NCBI RefSeq assembly: GCF_013114835.1
Contig: NZ_JAAVLW010000005.1
Span: forward strand, 124,001-188,000
From: Bradyrhizobium archetypum
Lineage (GTDB): Bacteria > Pseudomonadota > Alphaproteobacteria > Rhizobiales > Xanthobacteraceae
DNA length: 64,000 nucleotides
Direction: 5' to 3'
Shown here: in pieces, positions 1 to 9,328 of the stretch
How positions within the stretch are numbered: the stretch's first letter is position 1
How the letters are laid out: every line of letters starts with the position of its first letter
Program-made: the position numbers and the translations under genes
The notes under the pieces: generated by a model
Seen by the model: the letters and a program-made list of their open reading frames with translations, nothing else
Told to the model about the DNA's origin: nothing
Databases searched by the model: none

Positions 1-1303
1 AGCTGTTGACGAGGCCGGGAATAACGTGGCGCAGCGCCTGCGGCATCACGATCAGCGCCGTGGTCTTGCCCCAGGACAGGCCAAGCGCGCTCGCCGCCTC
101 CCCCTGCCCGCGCGGGATTGCCGCCAGGCCGCCGCGGATGACTTCGGCCTGATAGGCGCCGGCGAACAGCGCAATGCCAATCAGGGCGCGCATCAGCCCG
201 TCGATGGTGAAGCCGGTCGGCACGAACAGCGGCAGCATATAGGTGGCGAAGAACAGCACGGTGATGAGCGGAACGCCGCGCCAGAACTCGATGAAGGCGA
301 TCGAGAAAATCCGGATCAGCGGAATGGTCGAGCGCCGCCCGAGCGCGAGCGCAATGCCGACCGGCATCGAGGCGACGATGCCGACAACGGAAACCACCAG
401 CGTTACCAGCAGCCCACCCCACAGCCTTGTATCGACCTCCGGAAGGCCGCCGCTATCGAGCCCCATCACCGCGATGACGAGGCCAATGCCCACGAAGATC
501 GCCAGGCAGGTGATGAGCGGCCGCCAGCCGGATCGTAGGCCGCCGCCGAGCCAGAACAGCAGCGCCGAGACAATGACGGCGGTCGCCCCGAGGTCGGCCC
601 AGACCGGACGACCGAACGCCTGGATCTGATCGCGCAGCCAGGTCAGCGGTAGCAGCAGCCAGCCGATCAGCGTGCTCAGCAGCACGATCAGCTTGCCGAG
701 CACCCACAGCAGCGGTCCAATAATGGCCGTTGTCTCGCCCGCGGCCACCAACTTCCTGCCGCCGTCGCCGATACTGTCGTTGAAGCCTGAGAGAAGCCCT
801 GCAGTCCAACTCACGCCGAAGCCGCCAAGTCCACCGCCGCGCAGCAGGAAGAAGGCGACCACAGGTAACGCCACGAAGAACAGAAGCGCGTTGGGTCCCT
901 TGGCCGGCAGTCGCGGAATCAGAAGCGGAACCAGCAGGATAGCGGAAAGAAGGAAAGTCAGGTTGACGCGCCAGCGCTCCGGCTCCGGGTAGAAGCCATA
1001 GATGAACTGGTAAAACTTCGCTTGAACGAATGGCCAACAGGCGCCGACCGGGCGTCCGACATTCTCAGCAAGACAGGCCGTCCGATCCTTGCCGAACCAG
1101 ACCGCATCGATCAGCGCGAATTTCACCGCGGGAACGACGACGACCCACAGCAGCAACAGGCTGACGATCGTAATGAGGATGTTGGTCGGGGAATTGAACA
1201 GCCGCGTGCGCAGGAAGCCGATGAAGCCGGTGGTCTTCACCGGCGCGGGTCGCTCCGGCACGAGATCCTGACGGACGAAATTGGATGACGTGATATCGCT
1301 CAT
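1..1303 (-). CDS. aapM: General L-amino acid ABC transporter permease AapM (3' part outside window)
   Basis: Inner-membrane permease of the broad-specificity polar amino-acid ABC importer AapJQMP. The reading frame is open from an ATG at 1303 down to base 1, so the C-terminus and stop lie outside the window. The N-terminus begins MSDITSSNFVRQDLVPERP. A transmembrane segment (ITIVSLLLLWVVVVPAVKF) follows, then a long periplasmic insert with a Cys pair (TACLAENVGRPVGACW), typical of AapM. The C-terminal part carries the permease EAA region (EAASALGLSWGKT). The ATG overlaps the aapQ stop by 4 bases (ATGA), which fits translational coupling. The family assignment is firm. Only the 3' end and the expected downstream aapP cannot be seen. 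Confidence 0.93.
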   Translation of the reverse strand, partial: MSDITSSNFVRQDLVPERPAPVKTTGFIGFLRTRLFNSPTNILITIVSLLLLWVVVVPAVKFALIDAVWFGKDRTACLAENVGRPVGACWPFVQAKFYQFIYGFYPEPERWRVNLTFLLSAILLVPLLIPRLPAKGPNALLFFVALPVVAFFLLRGGGLGGFGVSWTAGLLSGFNDSIGDGGRKLVAAGETTAIIGPLLWVLGKLIVLLSTLIGWLLLPLTWLRDQIQAFGRPVWADLGATAVIVSALLFWLGGGLRSGWRPLITCLAIFVGIGLVIAVMGLDSGGLPEVDTRLWGGLLVTLVVSVVGIVASMPVGIALALGRRSTIPLIRIFSIAFIEFWRGVPLITVLFFATYMLPLFVPTGFTIDGLMRALIGIALFAGAYQAEVIRGGLAAIPRGQGEAASALGLSWGKTTALIVMPQALRHVIPGLVNS

Positions 1304-2505
1304 CCGCCCATGCTCCGGCTGATCCGCCATCCATAGAAGCTCATGATCGCGCTGGTGACCAGCGAGATCAGGAGATAGACGCCCATGGTGATGCCGATGA
1401 TTTCAATCGCCTGCCCGGTCTGGCTCAGCGTGGTTCCGGCAAACACCGAAACCAGGTCGGGGTAGCCGATCGCGACCGCCAGCGAGGAGTTCTTGGTCAG
1501 GTTGAGATACTGGTTGGTCAGCGGCGGCAGGATCACCCGCAAGGCTTGCGGGATCACGATCAGCCGCAGCACCGAGCCGCGCTGCAGTCCGAGCGAGGAG
1601 CCGGCTTCCATCTGGCCCTTGTGCACGGAAAGAATGCCCGCGCGCACGATCTCGGCGATGAAGGCTGCCGTGTAGGTCGATAGCGCGAGCGTCAGCGCGA
1701 CGAATTCTGGAATGAGCCGAGAGCCGCCGGCGAAGTTGAAGCCTCTGAGCACCGGCACCTCGAACGTGACCGGGACGCCGAAGATCAGCACGCTGATGAG
1801 CGGCAGGCCGATGATCATGGCGAGCGCATAGGGCCACACCTTGATCACCTTGCCGCTTTGGAAGAGCTGCCGGCGCGCGTATCGCCACAATATGATTGCA
1901 GCGATGATCGCCGCCAGCAGGGCGACGACGAACGGTTCGAAACCGGCCTCGCCGATCGGCTTGGGAATGACGAGACCGCGATTGCTTAGAAAGATGCCGT
2001 TGAAGATCGAAATGCTCTGCCGCGGATTGGGCAAGGCAGCGAGCACCGCGAGATACCAGAACAGAATCTGAAACAGCAGCGGCAGGTTGCGGATCAGTTC
2101 GACATAGCCGCCCGAGATCCGCGACAGCAGCCAGTTCGGCGACAGACGGCCAAGCGCGACGAGGAAGCCGATGATGGTGGCGAAGAAAATGCCGATCACC
2201 GAGACCAGCAGCGTATTGAGCAGGCCGACGACAAAGACGCGCGTGTAGGGATCGGAGCCGGAATACGGGATCAGGCTCTGGCTGACGTCAAAGCCCGCAT
2301 TGTTGGCAAGGAAGCCGAAGCCGGCGGTGATCCGCTGCGCCTGCAAATTGGCGCGGGCATTGGCGACGATCTCATAGGAGATCCAGGCGAGCGCGGCGAC
2401 GAACAGGAGCTGGAGCACGAAGCCGCTCCAGCCCGCTCGGCCGCCGAGCGCCCTCTGCAGCTTGGGAAGTAGCTGCGACGGAGGTTTTCGGGGTTCGATG
2501 GCCAT
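1300..2505 (-). CDS. aapQ: General L-amino acid ABC transporter permease AapQ
   Basis: Second inner-membrane permease of the AapJQMP amino-acid importer, 401 residues, the usual length. A first transmembrane helix lies at about residues 28-48. The HisMQ-type core follows from about residue 90 (RVFVVGLLNTLLVSVIGIFF), with LIRNLPLLFQILFWY and a C-terminal EAA-like loop (MEAGSSLGLQRGSVLRLIVI). It sits 24 bases downstream of aapJ and overlaps aapM by 4 bases, so aapJ, aapQ and aapM form one operon. AapQ and AapM are expected to heterodimerise and pair with the ATPase AapP, which should lie just outside the window. Confidence 0.95.
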   Translation of the reverse strand: MAIEPRKPPSQLLPKLQRALGGRAGWSGFVLQLLFVAALAWISYEIVANARANLQAQRITAGFGFLANNAGFDVSQSLIPYSGSDPYTRVFVVGLLNTLLVSVIGIFFATIIGFLVALGRLSPNWLLSRISGGYVELIRNLPLLFQILFWYLAVLAALPNPRQSISIFNGIFLSNRGLVIPKPIGEAGFEPFVVALLAAIIAAIILWRYARRQLFQSGKVIKVWPYALAMIIGLPLISVLIFGVPVTFEVPVLRGFNFAGGSRLIPEFVALTLALSTYTAAFIAEIVRAGILSVHKGQMEAGSSLGLQRGSVLRLIVIPQALRVILPPLTNQYLNLTKNSSLAVAIGYPDLVSVFAGTTLSQTGQAIEIIGITMGVYLLISLVTSAIMSFYGWRISRSMGG

Positions 2506-2529
2506 CGCCGCAGCCCCTCTCCTTGGCGC

Positions 2530-3543
2530 TTAGCGGATCGGCGGCGCGTACTGGATGCCGCCCTTGCTCCAGAGCTGGTTAAGGCCGCGGGCGATGCCGA
2601 GCTTGGAGCCGGAGCCGACATTGCGTTCGAAGGACTCACCGTAATTGCCGACCGCCTTCACGATCCGCACCATCCAGTCCTTGGTCAGGCCGAGCTGCTC
2701 GCCCAGATTGCCGTCGGTGCCCACGGCGCGCTTGACCTCGGGCTTGTCGGACTTGACGATCTCATCGACGTTTTTCTGGGTCATGCCGAGTTCCTCGGCG
2801 CCTACCATCGCGTAGAGCGTCCATTTCACGACATCGAACCATTGATCGTCGCCATGGCGGACCATCGGTCCGAGCGGCTCCTTCGAGATCACTTCGGGCA
2901 GCACGACGTGATCAGCCGGCGTCGCGAGCTTGAGGCGTTCGGCATAGAGCTGGGAGACATCAGAGGTGAAGACGTCGCAGCGGCCGGACTCATAGGCTTT
3001 GACGGTTTCGTCCGCGGTCGCAAACGCGATCACCTCATACTTCATGTTGTTGCCCTTGAAGTAGTCGGCAAGGTTTTGCTCGGTCGTGGTGCCGGTCTGC
3101 ACGCAGACGGAAGCGCTGTTGAGTTCCAACGCAGAGTTCACCTTCAGCGACTTCTTCACCAGGAAGCCCTGGCCGTCATAATAGGTCACGCCGGTGAAGT
3201 TGGCGCCAAGCGAAGTGTCGCGCGACAGCGTCCAGGTCGTGTTGCGGGACAGCACGTCGATCTCGCCGGACTGCAGCGCGGTAAAGCGGTCCTTGGCCGA
3301 CAAGGGCACGAATTTGATCTTGGTCGCATCATTGAAAATGGCCGCGGCGATCGCCCGGCAGATATCGACGTCGAGCCCGGTCCAGTTACCCTTGTCATCG
3401 GGCGACGAGAAGCCCGGCAGGCCCTGGCTGACCCCACAGGACAGCATCCCGCGGTCCTTGACCGTCTTGAGGGTTTGCGCCGAGGCGGCCTGAGCCGTGA
3501 GGCCGGCAAGGGCAAGGGTAACAACCAGAGATACGCGTTTCAT
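2530..3543 (-). CDS. aapJ: Amino acid ABC transporter periplasmic binding protein AapJ
   Basis: Periplasmic receptor that captures L-amino acids for the AapQM permease, 337 residues. The start is the ATG at 3543. It is followed by a clear signal peptide (MKRVSLVVTLALAGLTAQA, cleavage near ASA-Q) and preceded by a GAAAGG ribosome site. A longer in-frame start at 3708 adds 55 residues with no signal character. The mature protein has the SBP type-3 fold signature (GNWTGLDVDICRAIAAAIF), and a Cys occurs in SVCVQTGTTTEQ. It is the first gene of the aap operon, divergent from metC. Nitrogen-regulated expression is known for rhizobial aap operons; no specific site was identified here. Confidence 0.95.
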   Translation of the reverse strand: MKRVSLVVTLALAGLTAQAASAQTLKTVKDRGMLSCGVSQGLPGFSSPDDKGNWTGLDVDICRAIAAAIFNDATKIKFVPLSAKDRFTALQSGEIDVLSRNTTWTLSRDTSLGANFTGVTYYDGQGFLVKKSLKVNSALELNSASVCVQTGTTTEQNLADYFKGNNMKYEVIAFATADETVKAYESGRCDVFTSDVSQLYAERLKLATPADHVVLPEVISKEPLGPMVRHGDDQWFDVVKWTLYAMVGAEELGMTQKNVDEIVKSDKPEVKRAVGTDGNLGEQLGLTKDWMVRIVKAVGNYGESFERNVGSGSKLGIARGLNQLWSKGGIQYAPPIR

Positions 3544-3880
3544 GGGCAAAGGCCTTTCAAGGGGTCGTCCGGAAGATACTTCTAGGCAACGCCTGACGTT
3601 GGGGGCCAACCCGCTGATCCCTCGCTGAAAAGCGTCATGCTGACCGTGCATTTGGCGTGCCATTCCGGTCAGGCGGTGGATCCGGTATCGCAGCAGGCCC
3701 CTCAACATGCAGCGAGTGTTAGTTTGGCATGCATCACAGAACGACTGGCGTGCCGGGTCAAGGGGTTGACTGCCTACTTCTGTGTCTTGTTATTAACTCA
3801 GCCGGTCCCCGCCCCCGGACCGACGGTGTTTTCGCCGTCAAGTTGCGGCTGCGGCATAACGTCTTGGATAATGCAAACGC
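3544..3880. promoter_or_regulatory. Divergent promoter region between aapJ and metC
   Basis: This 337-base non-coding stretch separates the aap operon (-) from metC (+) and must hold both promoters. On the + strand a TTGACT at 3766-3771 stands 18 bases before TTATTA (3790-3795), a plausible housekeeping-type promoter about 85 bases upstream of metC. No convincing matching pair was found for aapJ, and no long operator palindrome was seen. The divergent metC-aap order recurs in rhizobia, from recall. Confidence 0.4.
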
Positions 3881-5074
3881 ATGAGCTTTTCGAACGACGG
3901 TCCGTCCAATCCGCAAAAAGCCGAAACCAGGCTGGTCACCGCCGGCCGTGACACCAAGGGACAGAGGGGTTTTGTCAACCCGGCGGTTTACCACGGTTCG
4001 ACCGTCCTCTACCCGACCGCCGAAGACCTGCATGCCCATCGTGCCGAGTTCTCGTACGGGCGTCATGGCAGCCCGACCACGCGGGCGCTGCAGGACGTCT
4101 TGATGTCGCTGGAAGGTCCGCAATGCGCCGGCGTCGGCCTGGCGCCGTCGGGCCTTGCCGCGATCACCACCACCCTGCTCTCGGTGTTGAAGGCCGGCGA
4201 TCATCTGCTGGTGACTGACAACGTCTACCGGCCCTCGCGCAATTTCTGCAACGGCATGCTGGCCCGCTTCGGCGTCGAGGTCAGCTATTTCGATCCGCTG
4301 ATTGGTGCCGGAATCGAAAAGCTGTTCAAGCCCAATACACGCGCGGTGCTGGTCGAGGCGCCCGGCTCCCAATCGTTTGAAATGAGCGATATCCCCGCCA
4401 TCGCCGAGGTCGCGCATGCGAGGAACGCGTTCGTCATCGACGACAATACCTGGGCAACGCCCCTGTTTCACCGTTCGCTCGACCAGGGTGTCGACATCAG
4501 CATGCAAGCCGCCACCAAATATGTTGGCGGCCATTCCGACATCATGTTCGGCACGATTTCGGCCAACGCGAAAGCCTGGCCGCTGCTCACCGAGGGCATC
4601 CGCCTGCTCGGCGTGTGCGCCGGGCCCGACGACGTCTTCCTGGCGCTGCGCGGCACCCGCACGCTTTCGGTGCGGCTCGCACAGCATTATAGCTCGGGCG
4701 TTGAGATGGCGCGCTGGCTTGCCGGCCGTCCCGAAGTGCTGACGGTGCTGCATCCCGCGCTCGAGAGCCATCCCGGCCATGCCATCTGGAAGCGCGACTT
4801 CACCGGCGCCTCCGGCCTGTTCAGCATCGTCCTGAAGCCGGTGCCGCAGAAAGCGGTCGATGCCCTGCTCGATGCGGTCAAGCTGTTCGGCATGGGCTAT
4901 TCGTGGGGCGGCTTCGAGAGCCTGATCATCCCGTTCGACTGCAATGAATACCGCACCGCGACAAAATGGTCGCCGGGCGGGCCGGCGCTGCGGCTGCACA
5001 TTGGCCTGGAGGACGTCGACGACCTCAAGGCCGACCTCGAGCGTGGTTTTGCGGCGTTGAAGGCTGCCGCCTGA
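3881..5074 (+). CDS. metC: Cystathionine beta-lyase, PLP-dependent (MetC)
   Basis: Cys/Met-metabolism PLP enzyme, 397 residues, expected to cleave L-cystathionine to homocysteine, pyruvate and ammonia in methionine synthesis. The PLP lysine is K213 in the motif SMQAATKYVGGHSD, and the cofactor aspartate is in VIDDNTW (about 187-188). YGRHGSPTT (about 60-67) is the phosphate/partner-subunit loop of this family. The CGS/MetB and gamma-lyase relatives are close, but the overall sequence fits the alphaproteobacterial MetC group found beside aap operons. The start ATG at 3881 has only a weak ribosome site. A hairpin follows the stop at 5086-5102. Confidence 0.88.
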   Translation: MSFSNDGPSNPQKAETRLVTAGRDTKGQRGFVNPAVYHGSTVLYPTAEDLHAHRAEFSYGRHGSPTTRALQDVLMSLEGPQCAGVGLAPSGLAAITTTLLSVLKAGDHLLVTDNVYRPSRNFCNGMLARFGVEVSYFDPLIGAGIEKLFKPNTRAVLVEAPGSQSFEMSDIPAIAEVAHARNAFVIDDNTWATPLFHRSLDQGVDISMQAATKYVGGHSDIMFGTISANAKAWPLLTEGIRLLGVCAGPDDVFLALRGTRTLSVRLAQHYSSGVEMARWLAGRPEVLTVLHPALESHPGHAIWKRDFTGASGLFSIVLKPVPQKAVDALLDAVKLFGMGYSWGGFESLIIPFDCNEYRTATKWSPGGPALRLHIGLEDVDDLKADLERGFAALKAAA

Positions 5075-5085
5075 AGCGTGATGAG

Positions 5086-5102
5086 ATCAGGTCCGGCCTG
5101 AT
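5086..5102 (+). terminator. Hairpin after metC
   Basis: A 6-bp perfect stem (ATCAGG / CCTGAT) with a 5-base loop lies 12 bases after the metC stop. No T-run follows, so intrinsic termination is doubtful. It may simply be a stable 3' end or part of a dispersed intergenic repeat. Confidence 0.3.
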
Positions 5103-5223
5103 GGTTCGTTGACCGTCCAAACAAAATATCGAAAACAACCCCATGCAAAGTAGCCGGCGAGGGCCGGCGCAGCAGGCGATCGACTGAAGCTAGACTAATC
5201 TCATCAGACTGTAGCCGACCCCC

Positions 5224-6255
5224 TCACGCCGCCCGAGTGCCCAGCCTGGCCGCATCGGCCATCTCAGCCGCGAGCAACAAGGCCGCGCGGCTGGCGCCAA
5301 TCGAGGCGACGCCCTGGCCTGCGATGTCATAGGCGGTGCCATGGGCCGGCGTGCAGATCGGAAACGGGAAGCCGCCCAGCATTGTCACGCCGCGATCGAA
5401 GCCCATCAGCTTCATCGCGATCTGGCCCTGGTCGTGGTACATCGTCAGCACCGCATCGAACGCCCCGTTCTTGGCGCGCAGGAAAACCGTGTCGGCCGGA
5501 AACGGCCCTTCCGCGGCTATTCCTTCGGCCCGGCCGGCCATGACAGCAGGCTCGATCACGTCGATCTCCTCGCGGCCGAAATTGCCGCCGTCCCCGGCAT
5601 GCGGGTTGAGCCCGGCCACCGCGATACGCGGCTCGGCAAAGCCGGCCCGTCGCATGCAGGCATCGGTCAGCTTCAGCGCGTGATGAATACGTTCAATGGA
5701 GAGGCGCGAGGCCACGTCCTTGAGCGCGATGTGCGAGGTGACGCGGGCATTCCAGAGCCTGTCGAGCACGTTGAATTCGCTGGCCGGCGTTTTCAGGCCG
5801 GCGATCTCGGCGGAGAACGCAATCTCATCGTCATACTCCGCGCGTGCGAGCCGCATTGCCTTCTTGTTGAATGGCGTGAAGCAGACGGCATCGGCCCGGC
5901 CGTCACGCGCCAGCGTCAGCGCACGACGGTAATTCTCCAGCGCGAACGCGCCGCCGGCCTGGCTGGCGACACCGCGTTCGATAGTCGCGGGATCGAGATG
6001 GCCGAGATCCATGAAGGCGGCGTCACTGCCGATTGTTCTGAGATCGGCGGATGGCGCTACATTCGGCAGGTCGACCTTGCCGCCAGCCACACGCGCGCCT
6101 TCCTCGAAAACGCGGCGGTCGCCGATCACGATCAGGCGTGCATGGGAGCGGATTTCGTCGAGCCCGGCGAGCTTGGCGGTCAGCTCCGGACTGATGCCGG
6201 CGGGGTCTCCCATCGCCAGCGCGATCACCGGCTTGCCGTGCGTCTGCACGTTCAT
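5224..6255 (-). CDS. PdxA-family dehydrogenase (PdxA2-like) in a carboxylate operon
   Basis: Member of the PdxA family, NAD- and metal-dependent dehydrogenases that oxidise and often decarboxylate phosphorylated beta-hydroxy acids; 343 residues. The three metal-ligand histidines are present: H175 (VTSHIALKD), H219 (GLNPHAGDGG) and H274 (MYHDQGQIAMK). The N-terminal loop reads GDPAGISPE, where classical PdxA has GIGPE. It is the last gene of the TctABC operon and overlaps tctA by 4 bases (ATGA), which argues for a catabolic PdxA2-type role and not pyridoxal synthesis. PdxA2 enzymes usually work with a DUF1537 kinase, and none is visible here. The substrate is unknown. Confidence 0.8.
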   Translation of the reverse strand: MNVQTHGKPVIALAMGDPAGISPELTAKLAGLDEIRSHARLIVIGDRRVFEEGARVAGGKVDLPNVAPSADLRTIGSDAAFMDLGHLDPATIERGVASQAGGAFALENYRRALTLARDGRADAVCFTPFNKKAMRLARAEYDDEIAFSAEIAGLKTPASEFNVLDRLWNARVTSHIALKDVASRLSIERIHHALKLTDACMRRAGFAEPRIAVAGLNPHAGDGGNFGREEIDVIEPAVMAGRAEGIAAEGPFPADTVFLRAKNGAFDAVLTMYHDQGQIAMKLMGFDRGVTMLGGFPFPICTPAHGTAYDIAGQGVASIGASRAALLLAAEMADAARLGTRAA

Positions 6256-7778
6256 ATGATCCTCACCTTTTCATGAGCAGCTTCATCCGTTTTTCGCAGC
6301 AGACGCACGATCTGCAGGGCGAGCGGAAGCAGCAACAGCGCGATCCCGGCCAGAACGAGGGTCGTCACCAGCCGGTTTGCAAAGAATATCCCGAGCGATC
6401 CCTTGGACATCAGCATGGCCTGGCGAAACGCATCCTCGGCCTTGTCGCCGATCACGATCGCAAGCACCAGCGGGGCCAACGGATAATGCAGCTTCTTGAA
6501 GAGATAGCCGAAGACGCCGAAGCCGAGCATCAGGACGATGTCGAGATAGGAATTCGAGACCGAATAGGCGCCGACGACGCAGATGATGACGATCAGGGGT
6601 GCGATGACGGCGAACGGAATCCGCATTAGCGCAGCGAACACGGGAACGGTGAGCAGCACGAGCACCACCGCAACGATGTTGCCGACATACATCGAGGCGA
6701 TCAGCCCCCAGACGAAATCCTTCTGGTCGACGAACAGCATCGGTCCGGGATTCAATCCCCAGATCATCAGCCCGCCCATCATGACGGCGGCCGTGGCTGA
6801 GCCGGGAATGCCGAGCGAAAGCATCGGCAACAGCGCGCTGGTGCCGGCGGCATGGTCGGCGGTCTCCGGCGCGACGATGCCCTCGGCCTCGCCGGTGCCG
6901 AAACGACTTCCATTGCGTGAGAAGCGCTTGGCGATGCCATAGCTCATGAAGGACGCAGCGGTCGGACCGCCCGGCGTAATGCCCATCCAGCAGCCGATGG
7001 CGGCGCTGCGCAGCAACGCCACGCCATGGTGCGGCAGACGGCCGAGCGCCCGGAAGACTTCCTTCCAGTCCACCCTCGACGACACCGCACGGGCGTGGAA
7101 TTCCTCCTCCACCGCGATCAGCAATTCGCCGATCCCGAACAGTCCCATCACGGCAACGACGAAGCTAACGCCCTTCACCAGCTCGTCGATACCCATGGTG
7201 AGCCGCACGCTGCCGGAGACCGTGTCGATGCCGATCGCCGCGATCGCAAACCCGATCGCGAGTGCCACCAACGTCTTGATCGGCGCCGCGCCGCCCATGC
7301 CGATGAAACTGGCGAAGGCGAGGAAATAGACCGCGAAATATTCGGGCGGCCCGAAGGCAAGCGCCACCTGCGCCACCCAGGACGCCAGAAACGTAATCAG
7401 GATCACGCCAACAAGCGCACCGAACGCCGCCGAGCCGAAGGCGGTGGCCAGCGCCGTCGTCGGCCTGCCGTCGCGCGCCATCGGATAGCCGTCGAACGTG
7501 GTGGCGACCGACGACGGCTCGCCGGGGATGTTGAACAGGATCGACGTCACCGAGCCGCCGAACAGCGCGCCCCAATACATGCTCGAAAGCAGGATGATCG
7601 CCGACACCGGCTGCATGCCGAAGGTCAGCGGCAGCAACAGCGACACGCCGTTTGGCGCACCCAAGCCCGGCAGGACGCCGACGAGGATGCCGAGCAGGAC
7701 GCCGACCACCATCAGCGTCAGATGCGGAACGGTGATCGCGATGGTGAAGCCGTGCAGCAGCGATTGAAGATTTTCCAT
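6252..7778 (-). CDS. tctA: Tripartite tricarboxylate transporter large permease TctA
   Basis: Large membrane subunit of a tripartite tricarboxylate (TTT) transporter, 508 residues with about 12 hydrophobic helices. Family hallmarks are GVLPGLGAPNGVSLLLPLTF (about 35-55), the internally repeated GITPGGPTAASFMSYGIAK region, and LSLGIPGSATAAVMMGGLMI. With the small subunit TctB and the binding protein TctC it imports a carboxylate using an ion gradient. It lies 12 bases downstream of tctB and overlaps the PdxA-like gene by 4. The substrate cannot be read from sequence: TTT systems move citrate, tartrate, aromatic acids and others. Confidence 0.93.
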   Translation of the reverse strand: MENLQSLLHGFTIAITVPHLTLMVVGVLLGILVGVLPGLGAPNGVSLLLPLTFGMQPVSAIILLSSMYWGALFGGSVTSILFNIPGEPSSVATTFDGYPMARDGRPTTALATAFGSAAFGALVGVILITFLASWVAQVALAFGPPEYFAVYFLAFASFIGMGGAAPIKTLVALAIGFAIAAIGIDTVSGSVRLTMGIDELVKGVSFVVAVMGLFGIGELLIAVEEEFHARAVSSRVDWKEVFRALGRLPHHGVALLRSAAIGCWMGITPGGPTAASFMSYGIAKRFSRNGSRFGTGEAEGIVAPETADHAAGTSALLPMLSLGIPGSATAAVMMGGLMIWGLNPGPMLFVDQKDFVWGLIASMYVGNIVAVVLVLLTVPVFAALMRIPFAVIAPLIVIICVVGAYSVSNSYLDIVLMLGFGVFGYLFKKLHYPLAPLVLAIVIGDKAEDAFRQAMLMSKGSLGIFFANRLVTTLVLAGIALLLLPLALQIVRLLRKTDEAAHEKVRII

Positions 7779-7790
7779 CGCCCCGTCCCT

Positions 7791-8273
7791 TCAGAAACCG
7801 AACGCTGTAGCGAGCGCGCCGTGCGGCAGCGACACCTGGAACATGCGCTCGAACACGACGTAGAGCGCCAGCGGGGTCGCCGCGGCGATGACAAGCGCGC
7901 GCAAGACCGATTGCCGCCTCGGGAAAGCCAGCACCGCAAACACATAGCCCGCGGAGGCGAGATACATTCCAACCAGGGGAATGACGGCCACGAAAATCGC
8001 GGCTGGAACGAACAAGCCCGCGAGGCGGCGCAACTCGGACGACGTGACGGCCGTCCTGACGATTGCAAGGGTGCCGCGTCCGAGCGCGCCCTGCCCCAGA
8101 TTGTAAAGGCTGCCGAGCACGATAATGACGCCGGTCAGGAACGGAAACGTGCCGGCGTCGACGCCGGCGCTGGACCAGCCGATGCCGTTATCGATGCTGG
8201 ATACGATGACCGCGACGCCGAAGATTCCGGTCAGCGCCGCAGCGGTTATCTCGAGCGCACGTCGGGAGATCAT
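7791..8273 (-). CDS. tctB: Tripartite tricarboxylate transporter small permease TctB
   Basis: Small membrane subunit of the TTT transporter, 160 residues with four hydrophobic segments. It starts MISRRALEITAAALTGIFG. Features include VDAGTFPFLTGVIIVLGS, typical of the TctB entry region, and a C-terminal stretch VLRALVIAAATPLALYVVFE. The start at 8273 was chosen because the upstream in-frame extension (to 8495) would overlap tctC and is out of character. It lies 11 bases after the tctC stop. TctB genes are poorly conserved; the call rests on topology and on position between tctC and tctA. Confidence 0.88.
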   Translation of the reverse strand: MISRRALEITAAALTGIFGVAVIVSSIDNGIGWSSAGVDAGTFPFLTGVIIVLGSLYNLGQGALGRGTLAIVRTAVTSSELRRLAGLFVPAAIFVAVIPLVGMYLASAGYVFAVLAFPRRQSVLRALVIAAATPLALYVVFERMFQVSLPHGALATAFGF

Positions 8274-8284
8274 CGCTCGCGCCC

Positions 8285-9277
8285 CTACTTCACCAGCCAG
8301 CCCTGTTCGCCCGCGACCTGCTTTACGTGTTCGAGGTCCTGCTTGATGAAATCGTCGAATGCTTTGCCGGTCAGGAAGGTGTCGACCTGCGAGGTCTTTT
8401 CGATGTACTCCTTCCATTCGGGTGTCGCCTGCACCTGCTTCATGAGATCGACGTAGAAGGCCGTCTGCTCGGGGCTGACCTTGCCTGGCAGCCACACCGT
8501 GCGCGGCTGCTCATATTGCGAGATCGCGAGCCCCTGCTCGACGCAGGTCGGCACATCGCTCCAGCCTTCCGACGTCGTGACTTTCGGCCCCTGCGGCAGC
8601 CGCTTCGCGCTGAAGGCGCACAGCGGGCGCTGGGTGCTGCCGCGCCATTGCCCGAGGCTCTCGGACGGATTGTTGACGTGGGCATCAATATGGCCGCCGG
8701 CGAGCTGCACTGCGGCTTCGGCGCCGCTCTTGAAGGGGATGTAGGTAAACCTGACCTTCGCCACCTTCTCGATCATCCGCGTCAGCACCTCGTCGGTATC
8801 CTTGGACTGCGCACCGCCCATCTTGAATTCGGACGCGGCCGCGGCCTTGAGGAAGTCGCCCGCGGTCTTGTAGGGCGCATCCTGCTTCACCCACAGCAGG
8901 AACTCGTCCTGCGCCATCGCGGCGATCGGGGTGAGATCGGTGTAGTTGAAGGCGACCTTGGAGACGAGCGGTTGCTGCCAGGCGTTCGAGGTGCCGAAGA
9001 TCACTTTGTACGGATCGCCCGCGGACGCCTTGCCGTAGACATAGCCTTCCGCCCCGCTGCCGCCGCCCTTATTGACCACCACCACCGGCTGGTCGGTCAG
9101 TTTGTATTTGGTGATGATGCTCTGGACAGCGCGCGCGAGATTGTCGGTGCCGCCGCCCGGTCCCGCGGTTGCGACGAACTCGATCGGCTTCTGCGGCTTC
9201 CAGGCCGCAGTTGCCGGAAGCGCGCCCCCGAGCAAGAGCAATGTCGTGGACAGCAGGAGTTTTGACACGATCTTCAT
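8285..9277 (-). CDS. tctC: TctC-type periplasmic binding protein
   Basis: Extracytoplasmic receptor of the TTT system (Bug/TctC family), 330 residues. The start is the ATG at 9277, preceded by GGAGG six bases upstream; a start at 9298 would add only seven residues. A signal peptide (MKIVSKLLLSTTLLLLGGAL, cleavage near ATA-A) leads to the family opening KPIEFVATAGPGGGTDNLAR. The GxGGGTD loop is the conserved carboxylate-binding region. PVVVVNKGGGSGAEGYVYG is the second family marker. It follows the CoA-transferase gene by 51 bases and heads the transporter part of the operon. Confidence 0.93.
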   Translation of the reverse strand: MKIVSKLLLSTTLLLLGGALPATAAWKPQKPIEFVATAGPGGGTDNLARAVQSIITKYKLTDQPVVVVNKGGGSGAEGYVYGKASAGDPYKVIFGTSNAWQQPLVSKVAFNYTDLTPIAAMAQDEFLLWVKQDAPYKTAGDFLKAAAASEFKMGGAQSKDTDEVLTRMIEKVAKVRFTYIPFKSGAEAAVQLAGGHIDAHVNNPSESLGQWRGSTQRPLCAFSAKRLPQGPKVTTSEGWSDVPTCVEQGLAISQYEQPRTVWLPGKVSPEQTAFYVDLMKQVQATPEWKEYIEKTSQVDTFLTGKAFDDFIKQDLEHVKQVAGEQGWLVK

Positions 9278-9328
9278 GGCTTTCCTCCGGGTAGACATTT
9301 TTGTTGCGGTTCGTATTTCGTTTTCTCG

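Noticed and set aside
3758-4999. 413-residue minus-strand frame over metC
   Set aside because: Antisense to a clear PLP enzyme; composition is that of a GC-rich shadow frame.
5224-6255. Biosynthetic PdxA for pyridoxal phosphate
   Set aside because: The altered GISPE loop and its place as last gene of a carboxylate transport operon favour a PdxA2-type catabolic enzyme.
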